A DNA stretch of 64,000 bases from positions 496,001 through 560,000 of the forward strand of contig NZ_JBITMQ010000003.1 of assembly GCF_044466355.1 (NCBI RefSeq). Direction: 5' to 3'. The translations under genes and the position numbers were made by a program. Source of the stretch: Actinophytocola sp044466355. Its GTDB lineage: Bacteria; Actinomycetota; Actinomycetes; Mycobacteriales; Pseudonocardiaceae. Positions 35,249 to 42,749 of the stretch are shown here, one piece after another; position 1 is the stretch's first letter, and each line of letters begins with the position of its first letter. A model generated the notes under the pieces. The model saw only the letters and a program-made list of their open reading frames with translations. It had not been told where the DNA came from and searched no databases.

Positions 35249-36826
35249 TCAGACTCCCTCGTTGCGGATCGAGTGCCCGGCGAGTGCGCCGGTGTGCCTG
35301 CCGTCGTCGATGACGGGGACGCCGTTCACCAGCACGTACGGGATACCGGTCGCGGGTCGGCGCGGTTCGTCGAACGTCGCGGTGTCCGCGACGGTGTCCG
35401 GGTCGAACAGCACCAGGTCGGCCGCGTACCCCTCGCGCACGAGCCCGCGGTCGGTCAGGCGCAGCCGTCGCGCCGCCCGCCCCGTCAGGTGCGCGACGCA
35501 GTCCTCCAGGGTCAGCACGCCCAGCTCGCGCACGTACCGGGCCAGGTAGCGCGGGAACGTGCCCCACGCCCTCGGGTGCGGCCGTTCGCCGACCAGCAGC
35601 CCGTCGCTGCCGCCGGTGTGCGCGGGGTGACGCATGATCGCGCGGACGTTGTCCTCGTGCCCGACGTGCATGAGGCACGACGTGCCGAGCCGTTCGGAGA
35701 CGAGCGTGGCGAAGTACAGGTCGGCCGGTGCGATCCCGGCCGTACTGGCCGACGCCGCGACGGATTTCCCTACCAGGTGGGCGTTCTCGGCGCGGCGGAC
35801 GCCGTTGATCTCGATCGACGACCAGTCGACGGGCACGCCGTGGCAGCCGTCCGAGCCGTGTTCCTCGATGTCGGCGCGGATCCGCTCACGGGTGTCCGGG
35901 TCGGACAGCCGGGCCAGTGTCGCGTCGAGCCCGCCCTCGGTGGCCCAGCTCGGCAGCAGCGCCGACAGGTACGTGGCGCCCGGCAGGTACGGGTAGGTGT
36001 CGAGCGAGATGTCGCAGCCGTCCGCGATCGCGTTGTCCAGCAACGACAACAGCTCGCCTGCGCGGCCCTCGTTGACCGGGAAGTTCATGGTCGCGTGCGC
36101 GAGGTGCAGCGGGCAGCCGGACCGCCGGGACACCTCGACCACCTCCGCGTACGCCTCGACCGCGCCCGCGCCGTAGCTGCGGTGGTGCGGGCTGTAGTAG
36201 CCGCCGCCCCTGCCGACGACCTCGCACAGTGCCACCAGTTCGTCGGTGTCGGCGTACATGCCGGGCGTGTAGGTGAGGCCGGACGACATGCCCACCGCGC
36301 CTTCGGCGAGCCCGGTCGCGACCAGCGCCCGCATCCGGTCCACTTCGGACTCCGTGGCGGGCCGCGCCGCCCAGCCGACCACGAGCATCCGCACCGTGCC
36401 CTGCGGCACCAGGTAGGCGGCGTTGACGGCGATGCCGCGGTCCAGCCGGTCCAGGTACTCGCCGACGCCGCGCCAGTCCCAGTCGAAGCCCGGTGGGTCG
36501 TCGTTCCACCCGGCGAGCTGCGCGCGCAGCCCGGCGAGCGTCTCGTCGTCGACCGGCGCGTACGACAGGCCGTCCTGGCCGAGCACCTCGAGCGTGACGC
36601 CCTGCGAGACCTTCGCCGTGTGGTCCGGGTTCGCGAGGATCTGCAGGTCGGAGTGCGCGTGCATGTCGATGAACCCGGGCGCCAGCACGAGCCCGTCCGC
36701 GTCCACGACCCGGCCGCCGCCCCCGCCGCCGATCGCCGTGATCCGTCCACTGTCGACGGTCACGTCCGCCCGGTACGACGGACCGCCCGTGCCGTCGACG
36801 ACCGTCGCGCCGCGGAAGGTCGGCAT
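35249..36826 (-). CDS. N-acyl-D-amino-acid deacylase family amidohydrolase (candidate N-acetylglucosaminate deacetylase)
   Basis: 525 residues, D-aminoacylase family of the amidohydrolase superfamily. HAHSD (His56, His58) binds metal, CPLHLAHATM supplies another metal ligand region, and GGSDGLLVGERPHPRAWGTF is the D-aminoacylase C-terminal signature. Family members remove acetyl from N-acetylated D-amino acids. With a sugar importer, hexosaminidase, KDG kinase and KDPG aldolase next to it, I infer that its substrate is 2-acetamido-2-deoxy-D-gluconate, which has a D-amino acid-like acyl-amino carboxylate end. Its stop codon precedes the aldolase start by 3 bases, and its ATG overlaps the deaminase stop. 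Confidence 0.85.
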   Translation of the reverse strand: MPTFRGATVVDGTGGPSYRADVTVDSGRITAIGGGGGGRVVDADGLVLAPGFIDMHAHSDLQILANPDHTAKVSQGVTLEVLGQDGLSYAPVDDETLAGLRAQLAGWNDDPPGFDWDWRGVGEYLDRLDRGIAVNAAYLVPQGTVRMLVVGWAARPATESEVDRMRALVATGLAEGAVGMSSGLTYTPGMYADTDELVALCEVVGRGGGYYSPHHRSYGAGAVEAYAEVVEVSRRSGCPLHLAHATMNFPVNEGRAGELLSLLDNAIADGCDISLDTYPYLPGATYLSALLPSWATEGGLDATLARLSDPDTRERIRADIEEHGSDGCHGVPVDWSSIEINGVRRAENAHLVGKSVAASASTAGIAPADLYFATLVSERLGTSCLMHVGHEDNVRAIMRHPAHTGGSDGLLVGERPHPRAWGTFPRYLARYVRELGVLTLEDCVAHLTGRAARRLRLTDRGLVREGYAADLVLFDPDTVADTATFDEPRRPATGIPYVLVNGVPVIDDGRHTGALAGHSIRNEGV

Positions 36827-38139
36827 CAGAAGAACGTGCGGATCAGATCGACGACGGTCTCGCCGTCCGCGCCGACCATCGGCAGGAGCGGGACCTTGTC
36901 GAACGTCGTGCACGGGTGGGAGAGCCCCAGCCCGACCCAGTCGCCGACCTCCACCGCCGCGTCCGCGCCGAGCTGGACGAACCCGTGCTGGTCGTTGACC
37001 TTCGTGACCGCGCACCCGGTCAGCGCGGTGGTCACCCCGCCCGCGCGGCGCAGCTCCGGCAACGGCAGGTCGATGTCGTACGGCACGTCCCGCTTGCCCG
37101 CGTTGATGAACGCCAGACGCGGTTCCGGTCGCGAGGTCACCTGCGCCCACGTCCGGACCGCGGGCCGCAGCGGCGTCCCGTCGAGGCGGGGGCTGGCGCC
37201 GAGCGGCGAGTTGCGTGCGTAGTACCCCTCGTCGTGCGTGAGGTACGCGCCGCTGCGCAGCACCGGCAGCACGGGTAGCCCGTCCGGCCACGGCGCGCCG
37301 AGCACGTCGACCACGAGGTCGAAGAACGAGCTGCCGCCCGCGGTCACGACGACCTGGTCCGACTCGGCGAAGTACCCGCGTTCGGCGAGGTCGAGCGCGA
37401 GCGCGCGCAGTTCGCTCAGGTGCGTGCGCACGGCCGCGAGCCCGTCCGCCGTGGCGTCGCCCGCGACCGCGCCCTCGTAGCTCGCGACACCGGCGAGCCG
37501 CAGCACCGGGCTCGCCGCGACGGCCTCGGCGATCCCGAGCGCGGCGGCCCGGTCGCGGCAGCCCGTGCGTCCGCCCGGCACGCCCAGCTCGACGAGCACG
37601 TCCACCGGGCGGGACGGCGCGGCCTCGCGCAGCGCGTCGGTCATCAGCTCGACGCCTCGCTCGGTGTCGGCCCAGCACCAGAACTCGAAACCCGGGTCGT
37701 GGTCCAACTCGTCGGCGACCCAGCGCAGCGCGGTCGCGTCGACCAGTTCGTTCGCGAGGATCACCCGGCTCACCCCGAACGCGCGGTAGATCCGCAGCTG
37801 GCTCGCGTTGGCCGCGGTCTGGCCCCACGCGCCGTGCTCGAACTGGCGCGCGAACAGCTGCGGCGCCATGGTCGTCTTGCCGTGCGGGGCGTGCGCGAAG
37901 CCGTGGCGTGCGCACAGGTCGGCCATCGTGGTGAGGTTGTGGGTGAGCGCGGGCTCGTCGAGAACCGTGACGGGCGGGAGGAACCCGTCGCGGAAGAGGT
38001 TCAGGCCGCGGTCCCGGCCGTCCCGGATGGACAATCCGGACAACGAGGTCGGGATCCCCTTGAACCGCCAGTCGAGCCGCTCGGCGAGAAGCGCGTCGAG
38101 CGCGGCGGGGTCCATCCGGCCCGGGGTGATCTCCGGCAT
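36826..38139 (-). CDS. PLP-dependent D-amino acid deaminase (D-threonine aldolase/D-serine dehydratase-like; candidate D-glucosaminate deaminase)
   Basis: 437 residues, fold-type III PLP enzyme. The PLP lysine is Lys88 in HGKTTMAPQ. The alanine racemase-like barrel is followed by the DSD-like C-terminal domain, with HDEGYYARNSPLG and HPCTTFDKVPLLP near the metal site. Such enzymes dehydrate and deaminate beta-hydroxy D-amino acids. D-glucosaminate has this structure, and its deamination would give 2-keto-3-deoxygluconate. The ATG at 38139 follows GAGGAG and is 15 bases from an IclR-type operator. RidA at the end of the facing operon would hydrolyse the enamine released. Confidence 0.82.
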   Translation of the reverse strand: MPEITPGRMDPAALDALLAERLDWRFKGIPTSLSGLSIRDGRDRGLNLFRDGFLPPVTVLDEPALTHNLTTMADLCARHGFAHAPHGKTTMAPQLFARQFEHGAWGQTAANASQLRIYRAFGVSRVILANELVDATALRWVADELDHDPGFEFWCWADTERGVELMTDALREAAPSRPVDVLVELGVPGGRTGCRDRAAALGIAEAVAASPVLRLAGVASYEGAVAGDATADGLAAVRTHLSELRALALDLAERGYFAESDQVVVTAGGSSFFDLVVDVLGAPWPDGLPVLPVLRSGAYLTHDEGYYARNSPLGASPRLDGTPLRPAVRTWAQVTSRPEPRLAFINAGKRDVPYDIDLPLPELRRAGGVTTALTGCAVTKVNDQHGFVQLGADAAVEVGDWVGLGLSHPCTTFDKVPLLPMVGADGETVVDLIRTFF

Positions 38140-38153
38140 CCGCTCTCCTCAGG

Positions 38154-38168
38154 TTGCGTATTTTGCAA
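38154..38168. promoter_or_regulatory. IclR-type operator TTGCGTATTTTGCAA
   Basis: Perfect TTGC/GCAA arms with a 7-base spacer, 14 bases upstream of the deaminase start. Its centre is 21 bases (two helix turns) from the second, imperfect copy at 38175-38189, as expected for a tetrameric IclR regulator binding two sites on one face of the helix. Confidence 0.65.
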
Positions 38169-38174
38169 CGACTA

Positions 38175-38189
38175 TTGCGCTATGTGCCA
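38175..38189. promoter_or_regulatory. Second, imperfect IclR-type operator TTGCGCTATGTGCCA
   Basis: Shares TTGC, the central CTATG and a GCnA right arm with the site at 33960-33974. It lies between the divergent deaminase and kinase promoters, 57 bases before the kinase start. Confidence 0.5.
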
Positions 38190-38245
38190 CGAAGGTGTGT
38201 AGCATCTCCTCGGCCGGCCAGTCAACGGCGGAGGAGGGGCGGCGC

Positions 38246-39205
38246 GTGCGCACCGACGTGTTGTGCCTGGGCGAGACCATGGCCATGTTCGTGCCCGCGG
38301 AACCGGGTCCGCCGGCCGAGGCGACCACGTGGCACCGGACCGTCGGTGGCGCCGAGTCCAATGTGGCCTGTCACGTCGCCGCGCTCGGGCTGCGGTCGGC
38401 GTGGGTGAGCGCGGTCGGCGACGACGCGCTCGGCACGGCCGTCGTGTCGGCGGTCGCCTCGTTCGGGGTCGACGTGTCCGCCGTCGCGGTCGACGCGGAC
38501 CGGCCGACCGGGGTGTACGTCAAGGAGCGGGACGCGTCCGGCAGCCCGGTGCGCTACTACCGGCGCGGGTCGGCCGCGTCGGGCATGGGGCCGTCGCTGG
38601 TCGACACGCTGCCGCTCGACGCGGTGCGGGTCGTGCACACCAGCGGGATCACGCCCGCGCTGTCGGACAGCTGCCACGCCCTGATGGTCCGCCTGCTGCA
38701 CCTGCCCCGCGACTTCACGCTGTCGTTCGACCTCAACTGGCGGCCCCGGCTGTGGACCGACCGTGACCCGGCCGTGCTGCGCGACCTCGCCGCCGCGGCG
38801 GACATCGTGTTCGTCGGCGCGGACGAGGCGAAGCTCGTGTGGGACGTCGACGAACCGGCGGCGATCCGCGCGCTGCTGCCGGAACCGGCGACGCTCGTGA
38901 TCAAGCAGGGCGCGGCGGGCGCGACGCTGGTCGAGGGCGACGACGTGCTGTTCCAGCCCGCGTTGAAGGTCGACGTGGTCGAGCCGGTCGGCGCCGGTGA
39001 CGCGTTCGCCGCCGGGTTCCTGTGGGCGACGCTCGCGGGGGAGCCGCCGCTGCGCCGGTTGCGGGCCGGTCACCTGCGGGCCGCGACCGCGCTGCGCACC
39101 CACCACGACGTGGGCCCGTCGCTGCCGCCGTCGTACGTGTCGGCGATGCTGGCCGCGTCCGAGGCCGAGTGGGCCGCGGCGTTCGTGACCGAGGGGGCGT
39201 CGTGA
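38246..39205 (+). CDS. 2-keto-3-deoxygluconate kinase (PfkB family)
   Basis: 319-residue ribokinase-like sugar kinase. GGAESNVACHVAALG near residue 35 is the substrate signature, and GAGDAFAAGF carries the catalytic base Asp252. The PfkB subgroup with LCLGETMAMF at the N-terminus is typical of KDG kinases. The GTG at 38246 follows GGAGGAGG. It would phosphorylate KDG produced by the deaminase to KDPG for the aldolase. Overlaps the iclR start by four bases. Confidence 0.85.
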   Translation: MRTDVLCLGETMAMFVPAEPGPPAEATTWHRTVGGAESNVACHVAALGLRSAWVSAVGDDALGTAVVSAVASFGVDVSAVAVDADRPTGVYVKERDASGSPVRYYRRGSAASGMGPSLVDTLPLDAVRVVHTSGITPALSDSCHALMVRLLHLPRDFTLSFDLNWRPRLWTDRDPAVLRDLAAAADIVFVGADEAKLVWDVDEPAAIRALLPEPATLVIKQGAAGATLVEGDDVLFQPALKVDVVEPVGAGDAFAAGFLWATLAGEPPLRRLRAGHLRAATALRTHHDVGPSLPPSYVSAMLAASEAEWAAAFVTEGAS

Positions 39206-39960
39206 GTCAGAGCTTGGACCGTGCGCTCGTCGTGCTCGACGAGCTGGCGGACGGGCAGCGGACCCTCGACCAGCTGGCCGAGCGGCTCGACGTGCACAAG
39301 TCGACCGTGTTGCGGTTGCTGCGCACGTTGGAGTCGCACCGGTTCGTGCAGCGTGTCGGGGTGCGGTACTACCGGCTGGGCACGTCGCTGTTCGAGCTGG
39401 CGTTCCGGGCGCTCGACGAGCGGGACGTGCGGCGCAGCGTGGAGCCCGCGCTGCGTGCGCTGAACGCGGAGACCGGGCACACCGTGCACCTCGCGTCCTA
39501 CGAGGACGGTGAGGTGATCTACGTCGACAAGTACGAGAGCCGCCACAACGTGCGGATGTACTCCCGCATCGGCAGGCGCGCCCCGCTGCACTGCACGGCC
39601 GTGGCGAAGGTGTTGGTCGCCGCGTTGCCGGAGGACCAGCGCGCGGAGGTGGCGGCGTCGATCAGGTACGAGAAGATGGCGCGGAACACGATCACCACGC
39701 CGCGCGCGTACCTGGCGGAGCTGGACCGGGTGGCCGCGCGGGGCTACGCGATCGACGACGAGGAGCACGAGGAGCACATCCACTGCGTCGCCGCGCCGGT
39801 GCGCGGCGCGCGGGGCGAGGTGCTCGCGGCGGTGTCGCTGTCGGTGCCGCAGGTCGTGCTCGACCTGGACGGCCTGCTGGAGCTGGTGCCGGCACTGCTG
39901 GCCGCGGCGTCGGCGGCGTCCGCCGAGTGTGGTTACCAGGAAACGAAGAGGAGAGACTGA
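39202..39960 (+). CDS. IclR family transcriptional regulator
   Basis: 252 residues. N-terminal winged HTH (residues about 1-60, with LAERLDVHKSTVLRLLRTLE) and a C-terminal IclR effector domain (GRRAPLHCTAVAKVLVA, HCVAAPVRGARGEVLAAVS). Overlaps the kinase gene (GTGA). It is the obvious local regulator of both divergent operons and, through the site at 33960, of the importer operon. The effector is probably a pathway intermediate such as KDG, by analogy with KdgR. Confidence 0.88.
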   Translation: MSQSLDRALVVLDELADGQRTLDQLAERLDVHKSTVLRLLRTLESHRFVQRVGVRYYRLGTSLFELAFRALDERDVRRSVEPALRALNAETGHTVHLASYEDGEVIYVDKYESRHNVRMYSRIGRRAPLHCTAVAKVLVAALPEDQRAEVAASIRYEKMARNTITTPRAYLAELDRVAARGYAIDDEEHEEHIHCVAAPVRGARGEVLAAVSLSVPQVVLDLDGLLELVPALLAAASAASAECGYQETKRRD

Positions 39961-40340
39961 TGGCGAAGGTCGCGATCCACCCGGAGGGCACCAAGATCCC
40001 GACGGTGCCGCTCACGCACGGCATCCGCAAGGGCAACATCCTGCAGGTGGCCGGCCAGGTGGCCTTCGACCCGTCGACGAACGAGATCGTCGGCGACACC
40101 GTCACCGAACAGACCCGCCAGGTCATGCAGAACGTGCGCCGGGTCCTGGAGGCGGGCGGCGCCACCCTCGACGACGTGGTCATGTGCCGCATCTACCTCA
40201 CCGACACCGCCCACTTCGGCGAGATGAACGACGCCTACCGCGAGTTCTTCGAGGAGTCCTTCCCGGCCCGCACCACGGTCTACGTAGGCCTCCCGGCAGG
40301 CCTCCTGGTAGAGATCGACGCCATGGCCGTCCTGGACTAA
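39960..40340 (+). CDS. RidA family enamine/imine deaminase
   Basis: 126-residue trimeric RidA/YjgF protein. Family features are QVAGQVAFDP, VVMCRIYLTD with the conserved arginine, and YREFFEESFPARTTVYVGLP. RidA hydrolyses 2-aminoacrylate-type enamines released by PLP dehydratases, which fits its cotranscription with a PLP deaminase pathway. ATG 39960 overlaps the IclR stop by one base. Confidence 0.88.
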   Translation: MAKVAIHPEGTKIPTVPLTHGIRKGNILQVAGQVAFDPSTNEIVGDTVTEQTRQVMQNVRRVLEAGGATLDDVVMCRIYLTDTAHFGEMNDAYREFFEESFPARTTVYVGLPAGLLVEIDAMAVLD

Positions 40341-40344
40341 CCCC

Positions 40345-40690
40345 GCGAGTCGCGCCCCCAGACATAGCGAGTCGCGCCCCCAGACATAGCGAGTCGCGTT
40401 CTCAGGCATAGCGAGTTGTCGGTTTCGTGCAGGTGGTGATCGTGGCGACGTGGCCGTTGCGCACCATGGTGCAGAAGGACCGCCTCTTCACCGNNNNNNN
40501 NNNCGCCCCCACCTAGATCACCCCGTCCCCCAACACTCCTCCCCTCCCGAACTCCCGCCCGCTGTGTTGGCGGTTTCGTGCAGGTGGTGGTGCACGAAAC
40601 CGACAACTCGTTGTGCGCGGGAGCGCGACTCGCGCTGTTTTGGGGCGCGACTCGCTGTGTTCTCGCGCGTGACTCGCGGGGTTTGTGGAT
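40345..40690. repeat. Inverted array of 22-base units around a hairpin, interrupted by the scaffold gap
   Basis: The 396-base spacer 40341-40736 has no gene. From 40345 there are three tandem 22-base units starting GCGAGTCGCG (40345, 40367, 40389), then a fourth unit running into GTCGGTTTCGTGCA. After the gap, CGGTTTCGTGCA (40571-40582) and TGCACGAAACCG (40591-40602) form a perfect 12-base stem, followed by inverted units containing GCGCGACTCGC (about 40623-40680). The two arms could fold into one large cruciform, which probably caused the assembly break. Confidence 0.65.
40428..40503. other. Scaffold gap (10 N) preceded by a 66-base copy of part of the DUF2975 gene
   Basis: Ns occupy 40494-40503. 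The 66 bases before them (40428-40493) match 40922-40987 inside the downstream DUF2975 gene with four substitutions (A to C, T to G, C to G, A to C). The junction lies in GTGCAGGTGGTG, shared by the repeat array and the gene. This looks like a chimeric contig end rather than a real partial gene. Confidence 0.6.
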
Positions 40691-40700
40691 GGACGGGTCG

Positions 40701-40730
40701 ATTGACTTTCGATAGATAGGTGTCGATAAT
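40701..40730 (+). promoter_or_regulatory. Probable promoter/operator of the DUF2975-HTH pair
   Basis: TTGACT near 40701 and TAAT near 40727 are promoter-like. TCGATA occurs twice in direct orientation in between. This AT-rich stretch is where an autoregulating HTH protein would bind. Confidence 0.35.
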
Positions 40731-40736
40731 CGGTTT

Positions 40737-41219
40737 ATGGTTGTTGTGCATCGGGTGGTGGTGTTGCCGCTGCGGGCGTCGCTCGTCGTGTTGTTCGGGG
40801 TGCTGGTGTTGTTCCAGACCATGTCGTTGCCGGGGCAGTTCGCGTACATGGCGCGGGAGCACCCTGAGGACGCCGAGCTGCGCTGGCCCGCGACGATCAT
40901 CTCCGTGTTCCTGGTGTTGTGCGTGCAGGTGGTGATCGTGGCGACGTGGCAGTTGCTCACCATGGTCCAGAAGGACCGCATCTTCACCGAGGCGGCGATG
41001 CGGTGGGTGAACGTGATCCTCGTGGCCATCGGGGCCGGGTGGGTGGTGCTCGTCGGCGTGCTGCTGATCGTCGGGTTCAACGCGGACGACCCCGGGATGC
41101 CGCTCGTGCTGTTCCTGATCACGACGGGGGTGACCGTGCTGGGGCTGTTGATGATCGTCATGCGTGCGTTGCTGCGGCAGGCGACCACGCTGCGCACCGA
41201 CATGGAGTCGGTGATCTGA
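40737..41219 (+). CDS. DUF2975 family membrane protein
   Basis: 160 residues with four predicted transmembrane helices (about 10-30, 52-72, 92-115, 120-142). DUF2975 proteins are regularly encoded just before a small YozG-like HTH protein, as here. Function unknown, perhaps a signal-responsive membrane partner of the regulator. The cytoplasmic loop has VQKDRIFTEAAMRWVN, the most conserved part of the family. Confidence 0.8.
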   Translation: MVVVHRVVVLPLRASLVVLFGVLVLFQTMSLPGQFAYMAREHPEDAELRWPATIISVFLVLCVQVVIVATWQLLTMVQKDRIFTEAAMRWVNVILVAIGAGWVVLVGVLLIVGFNADDPGMPLVLFLITTGVTVLGLLMIVMRALLRQATTLRTDMESVI

Positions 41220-41443
41220 TGCCGATCGTCGTGCGCATCGACGTCGAGCTCGCCAAGCGGAAGATGAGCGTCGGGGAGTTCGCCGAGAAGGTCGGCCTCA
41301 CCCCGGCGAACGTCGCGGTGCTGAAGAACGGCAGGGCCAAGGCGGTGCGGTTCTCCACGCTGGAGGCCATGTGCCGGGTGCTGGGGTGCCAGCCCGGTGA
41401 CCTGCTGGAGTGGGTCGAGGAGGAACCACCCGGCGAGTCGTGA
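41219..41443 (+). CDS. Small Cro/C1-type HTH regulator (YozG-like)
   Basis: 74 residues that are almost entirely an HTH_26 domain (RKMSVGEFAEKVGLTPANVA, then VLGCQPGDLLEW). ATG 41219 overlaps the DUF2975 gene stop by one base. Members of this pair are thought to autoregulate; the sequence gives no further role. Confidence 0.85.
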   Translation: MPIVVRIDVELAKRKMSVGEFAEKVGLTPANVAVLKNGRAKAVRFSTLEAMCRVLGCQPGDLLEWVEEEPPGES

Positions 41444-41456
41444 GTCCGGGAAACGG

Positions 41457-41915
41457 CTACCGGACGTGCCGGCCCGCCGCCTGGATGAACGTGTCCAGGG
41501 CCGTTTGGCTGCGGGCCTCGTGCTCCTTCAGGGCGGCCAGGTCCGGTGCCTCGGCGATCGCGGTGATCGGGGCGAAGGTCTCGTCCACCAGGTGGAGCAC
41601 CGCCGGGTCCTCGGTGAGCAGCCGGACCGTGAACCGGGCGTGGTCGGCCGTCGCGCCACGGCGGTCGGCCTCGGTTTGGGCGGACGCCGGGTCCGCGTCG
41701 CCCTGGTGGGTGAACCACAGGGTGATCACGGCCTGGCGGAGATCGGTGATCGCACCTGCGAAGGATGTGTACGCCGCGATCCGGTCCCGACGGAGCTGCT
41801 CGCGGCGGGCGACGGCCTCGGCTCGCCTGGCTGTCAGCCATCCGAACAGGTAGGTGAGGCTCGCCCCCGCCAGGGTGCCGCCGACCGCCACGGCGCTCGT
41901 GACCAAACTGTCCAC
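41457..41915 (-). CDS. Hypothetical membrane-anchored protein
   Basis: 152 residues. One hydrophobic N-terminal segment (about 4-24, SAVAVGGTLAGASLTYLFGW) is followed by a basic heptad-like stretch (RRAEAVARREQLRRDRIAAY) and a helical domain. This form is frequent among uncharacterised actinobacterial proteins. GTG 41915 places the anchor at the N-terminus. It diverges from the purine operon with only 46 bases between starts. No function can be assigned. Confidence 0.6.
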   Translation of the reverse strand: MDSLVTSAVAVGGTLAGASLTYLFGWLTARRAEAVARREQLRRDRIAAYTSFAGAITDLRQAVITLWFTHQGDADPASAQTEADRRGATADHARFTVRLLTEDPAVLHLVDETFAPITAIAEAPDLAALKEHEARSQTALDTFIQAAGRHVR

Positions 41916-41961
41916 GCCGGAGAGTCTGTCAGCGCGCCACGACGCCGGTACAGTCCCGAGG

Positions 41962-42453
41962 ATGTCCGATGATTCACCGCTCGACCGGCTGAACGCCGAG
42001 GAGCCCGCCGCCGCCGAGCACGACCTGCTCGCCTGTTGCGCGTCCCGCCGCTGGGCCGACGAGATCCTCGCCCGGCGCCCATACCACGACCTCGCCCAGC
42101 TCCGCGGTGTCTCCGAGCAGATCCTGCGTGCCCTCGACTGGACCGACGTCGAACACGCGCTCGCCGCGCACCCGCGGATCGGCGAGCGCGCGACCGGGCC
42201 GGGGCCGGAGGCCGCCTGGTCCCGTGAGGAGCAGGCCGGGGCCGCGCCCAGCGAGGACCTCGTCGCCGGCAACGTCGCCTACGAGGAGCGGTTCGGGCAC
42301 GTCTTCCTCATCTGCGCCACCGGGCTGACCGGCGAGGAGATGCTCGACGCCCTCCGCACCCGCCTCGGCAACGACCCCGTCACGGAACAGGACGTCGTGC
42401 GCGAGGAGCTGCGCAAGATCGTCGACCTCCGGTTGGGGAAGGCCTTCGGATGA
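41962..42453 (+). CDS. uraD: 2-oxo-4-hydroxy-4-carboxy-5-ureidoimidazoline (OHCU) decarboxylase
   Basis: 163 residues, all helical OHCU decarboxylase. HPRIGE (70-75) holds the catalytic His70, and SREEQ near residue 88 is a second signature. It catalyses the third step from urate to S-allantoin. First gene of a seven-gene purine operon; overlaps the HIU hydrolase gene by four bases. Confidence 0.92.
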   Translation: MSDDSPLDRLNAEEPAAAEHDLLACCASRRWADEILARRPYHDLAQLRGVSEQILRALDWTDVEHALAAHPRIGERATGPGPEAAWSREEQAGAAPSEDLVAGNVAYEERFGHVFLICATGLTGEEMLDALRTRLGNDPVTEQDVVREELRKIVDLRLGKAFG

Positions 42454-42746
42454 GTCTGTCGACCCACGTTCTGAACACGAGCGAGGGGCGGCCCGCCGCG
42501 GGCGTCCCCGTGCGCCTGGAACTGCACGACGCGGGCTGGCGCACCATCGCGGACGGGCACACCGACGACGACGGGCGCATCAGCGGCTGGGACACCCCCG
42601 AGCCCGGCGTGTACCGGCTCGTCTTCGAGGTCCGCGGCGAGTTCTACCCTGAGGTCACCGTCGCCTTCCGGGTCACCGACGACAGTCACTACCACGTGCC
42701 GCTGCTCATCAGCCCGTACGGCTACTCGACCTACCGGGGGAGCTGA
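42450..42746 (+). CDS. uraH: 5-hydroxyisourate hydrolase (transthyretin-like)
   Basis: 98 residues with the transthyretin fold. The N-terminal LSTHVLNT contains the active-site histidine and the protein ends in the diagnostic YRGS. It hydrolyses 5-hydroxyisourate made by urate oxidase. Overlaps the OHCU decarboxylase gene (ATGA) and ends 3 bases before the urate oxidase start. Confidence 0.93.
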   Translation: MSLSTHVLNTSEGRPAAGVPVRLELHDAGWRTIADGHTDDDGRISGWDTPEPGVYRLVFEVRGEFYPEVTVAFRVTDDSHYHVPLLISPYGYSTYRGS

Positions 42747-42749
42747 ACC

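Noticed and set aside
33974..37222. 1082-codon plus-strand open frame opposite the deacetylase island genes
   Set aside because: Antisense of four recognisable minus-strand genes; no motif of its own.
40345..40410. Tandem 22-base units considered as a CRISPR array
   Set aside because: The units abut with no unique spacers and no cas genes are present.
40337..41203. Minus-strand open frame spanning the N gap
   Set aside because: Crosses unknown bases and repeat units; it only appears because the repeats lack stops.
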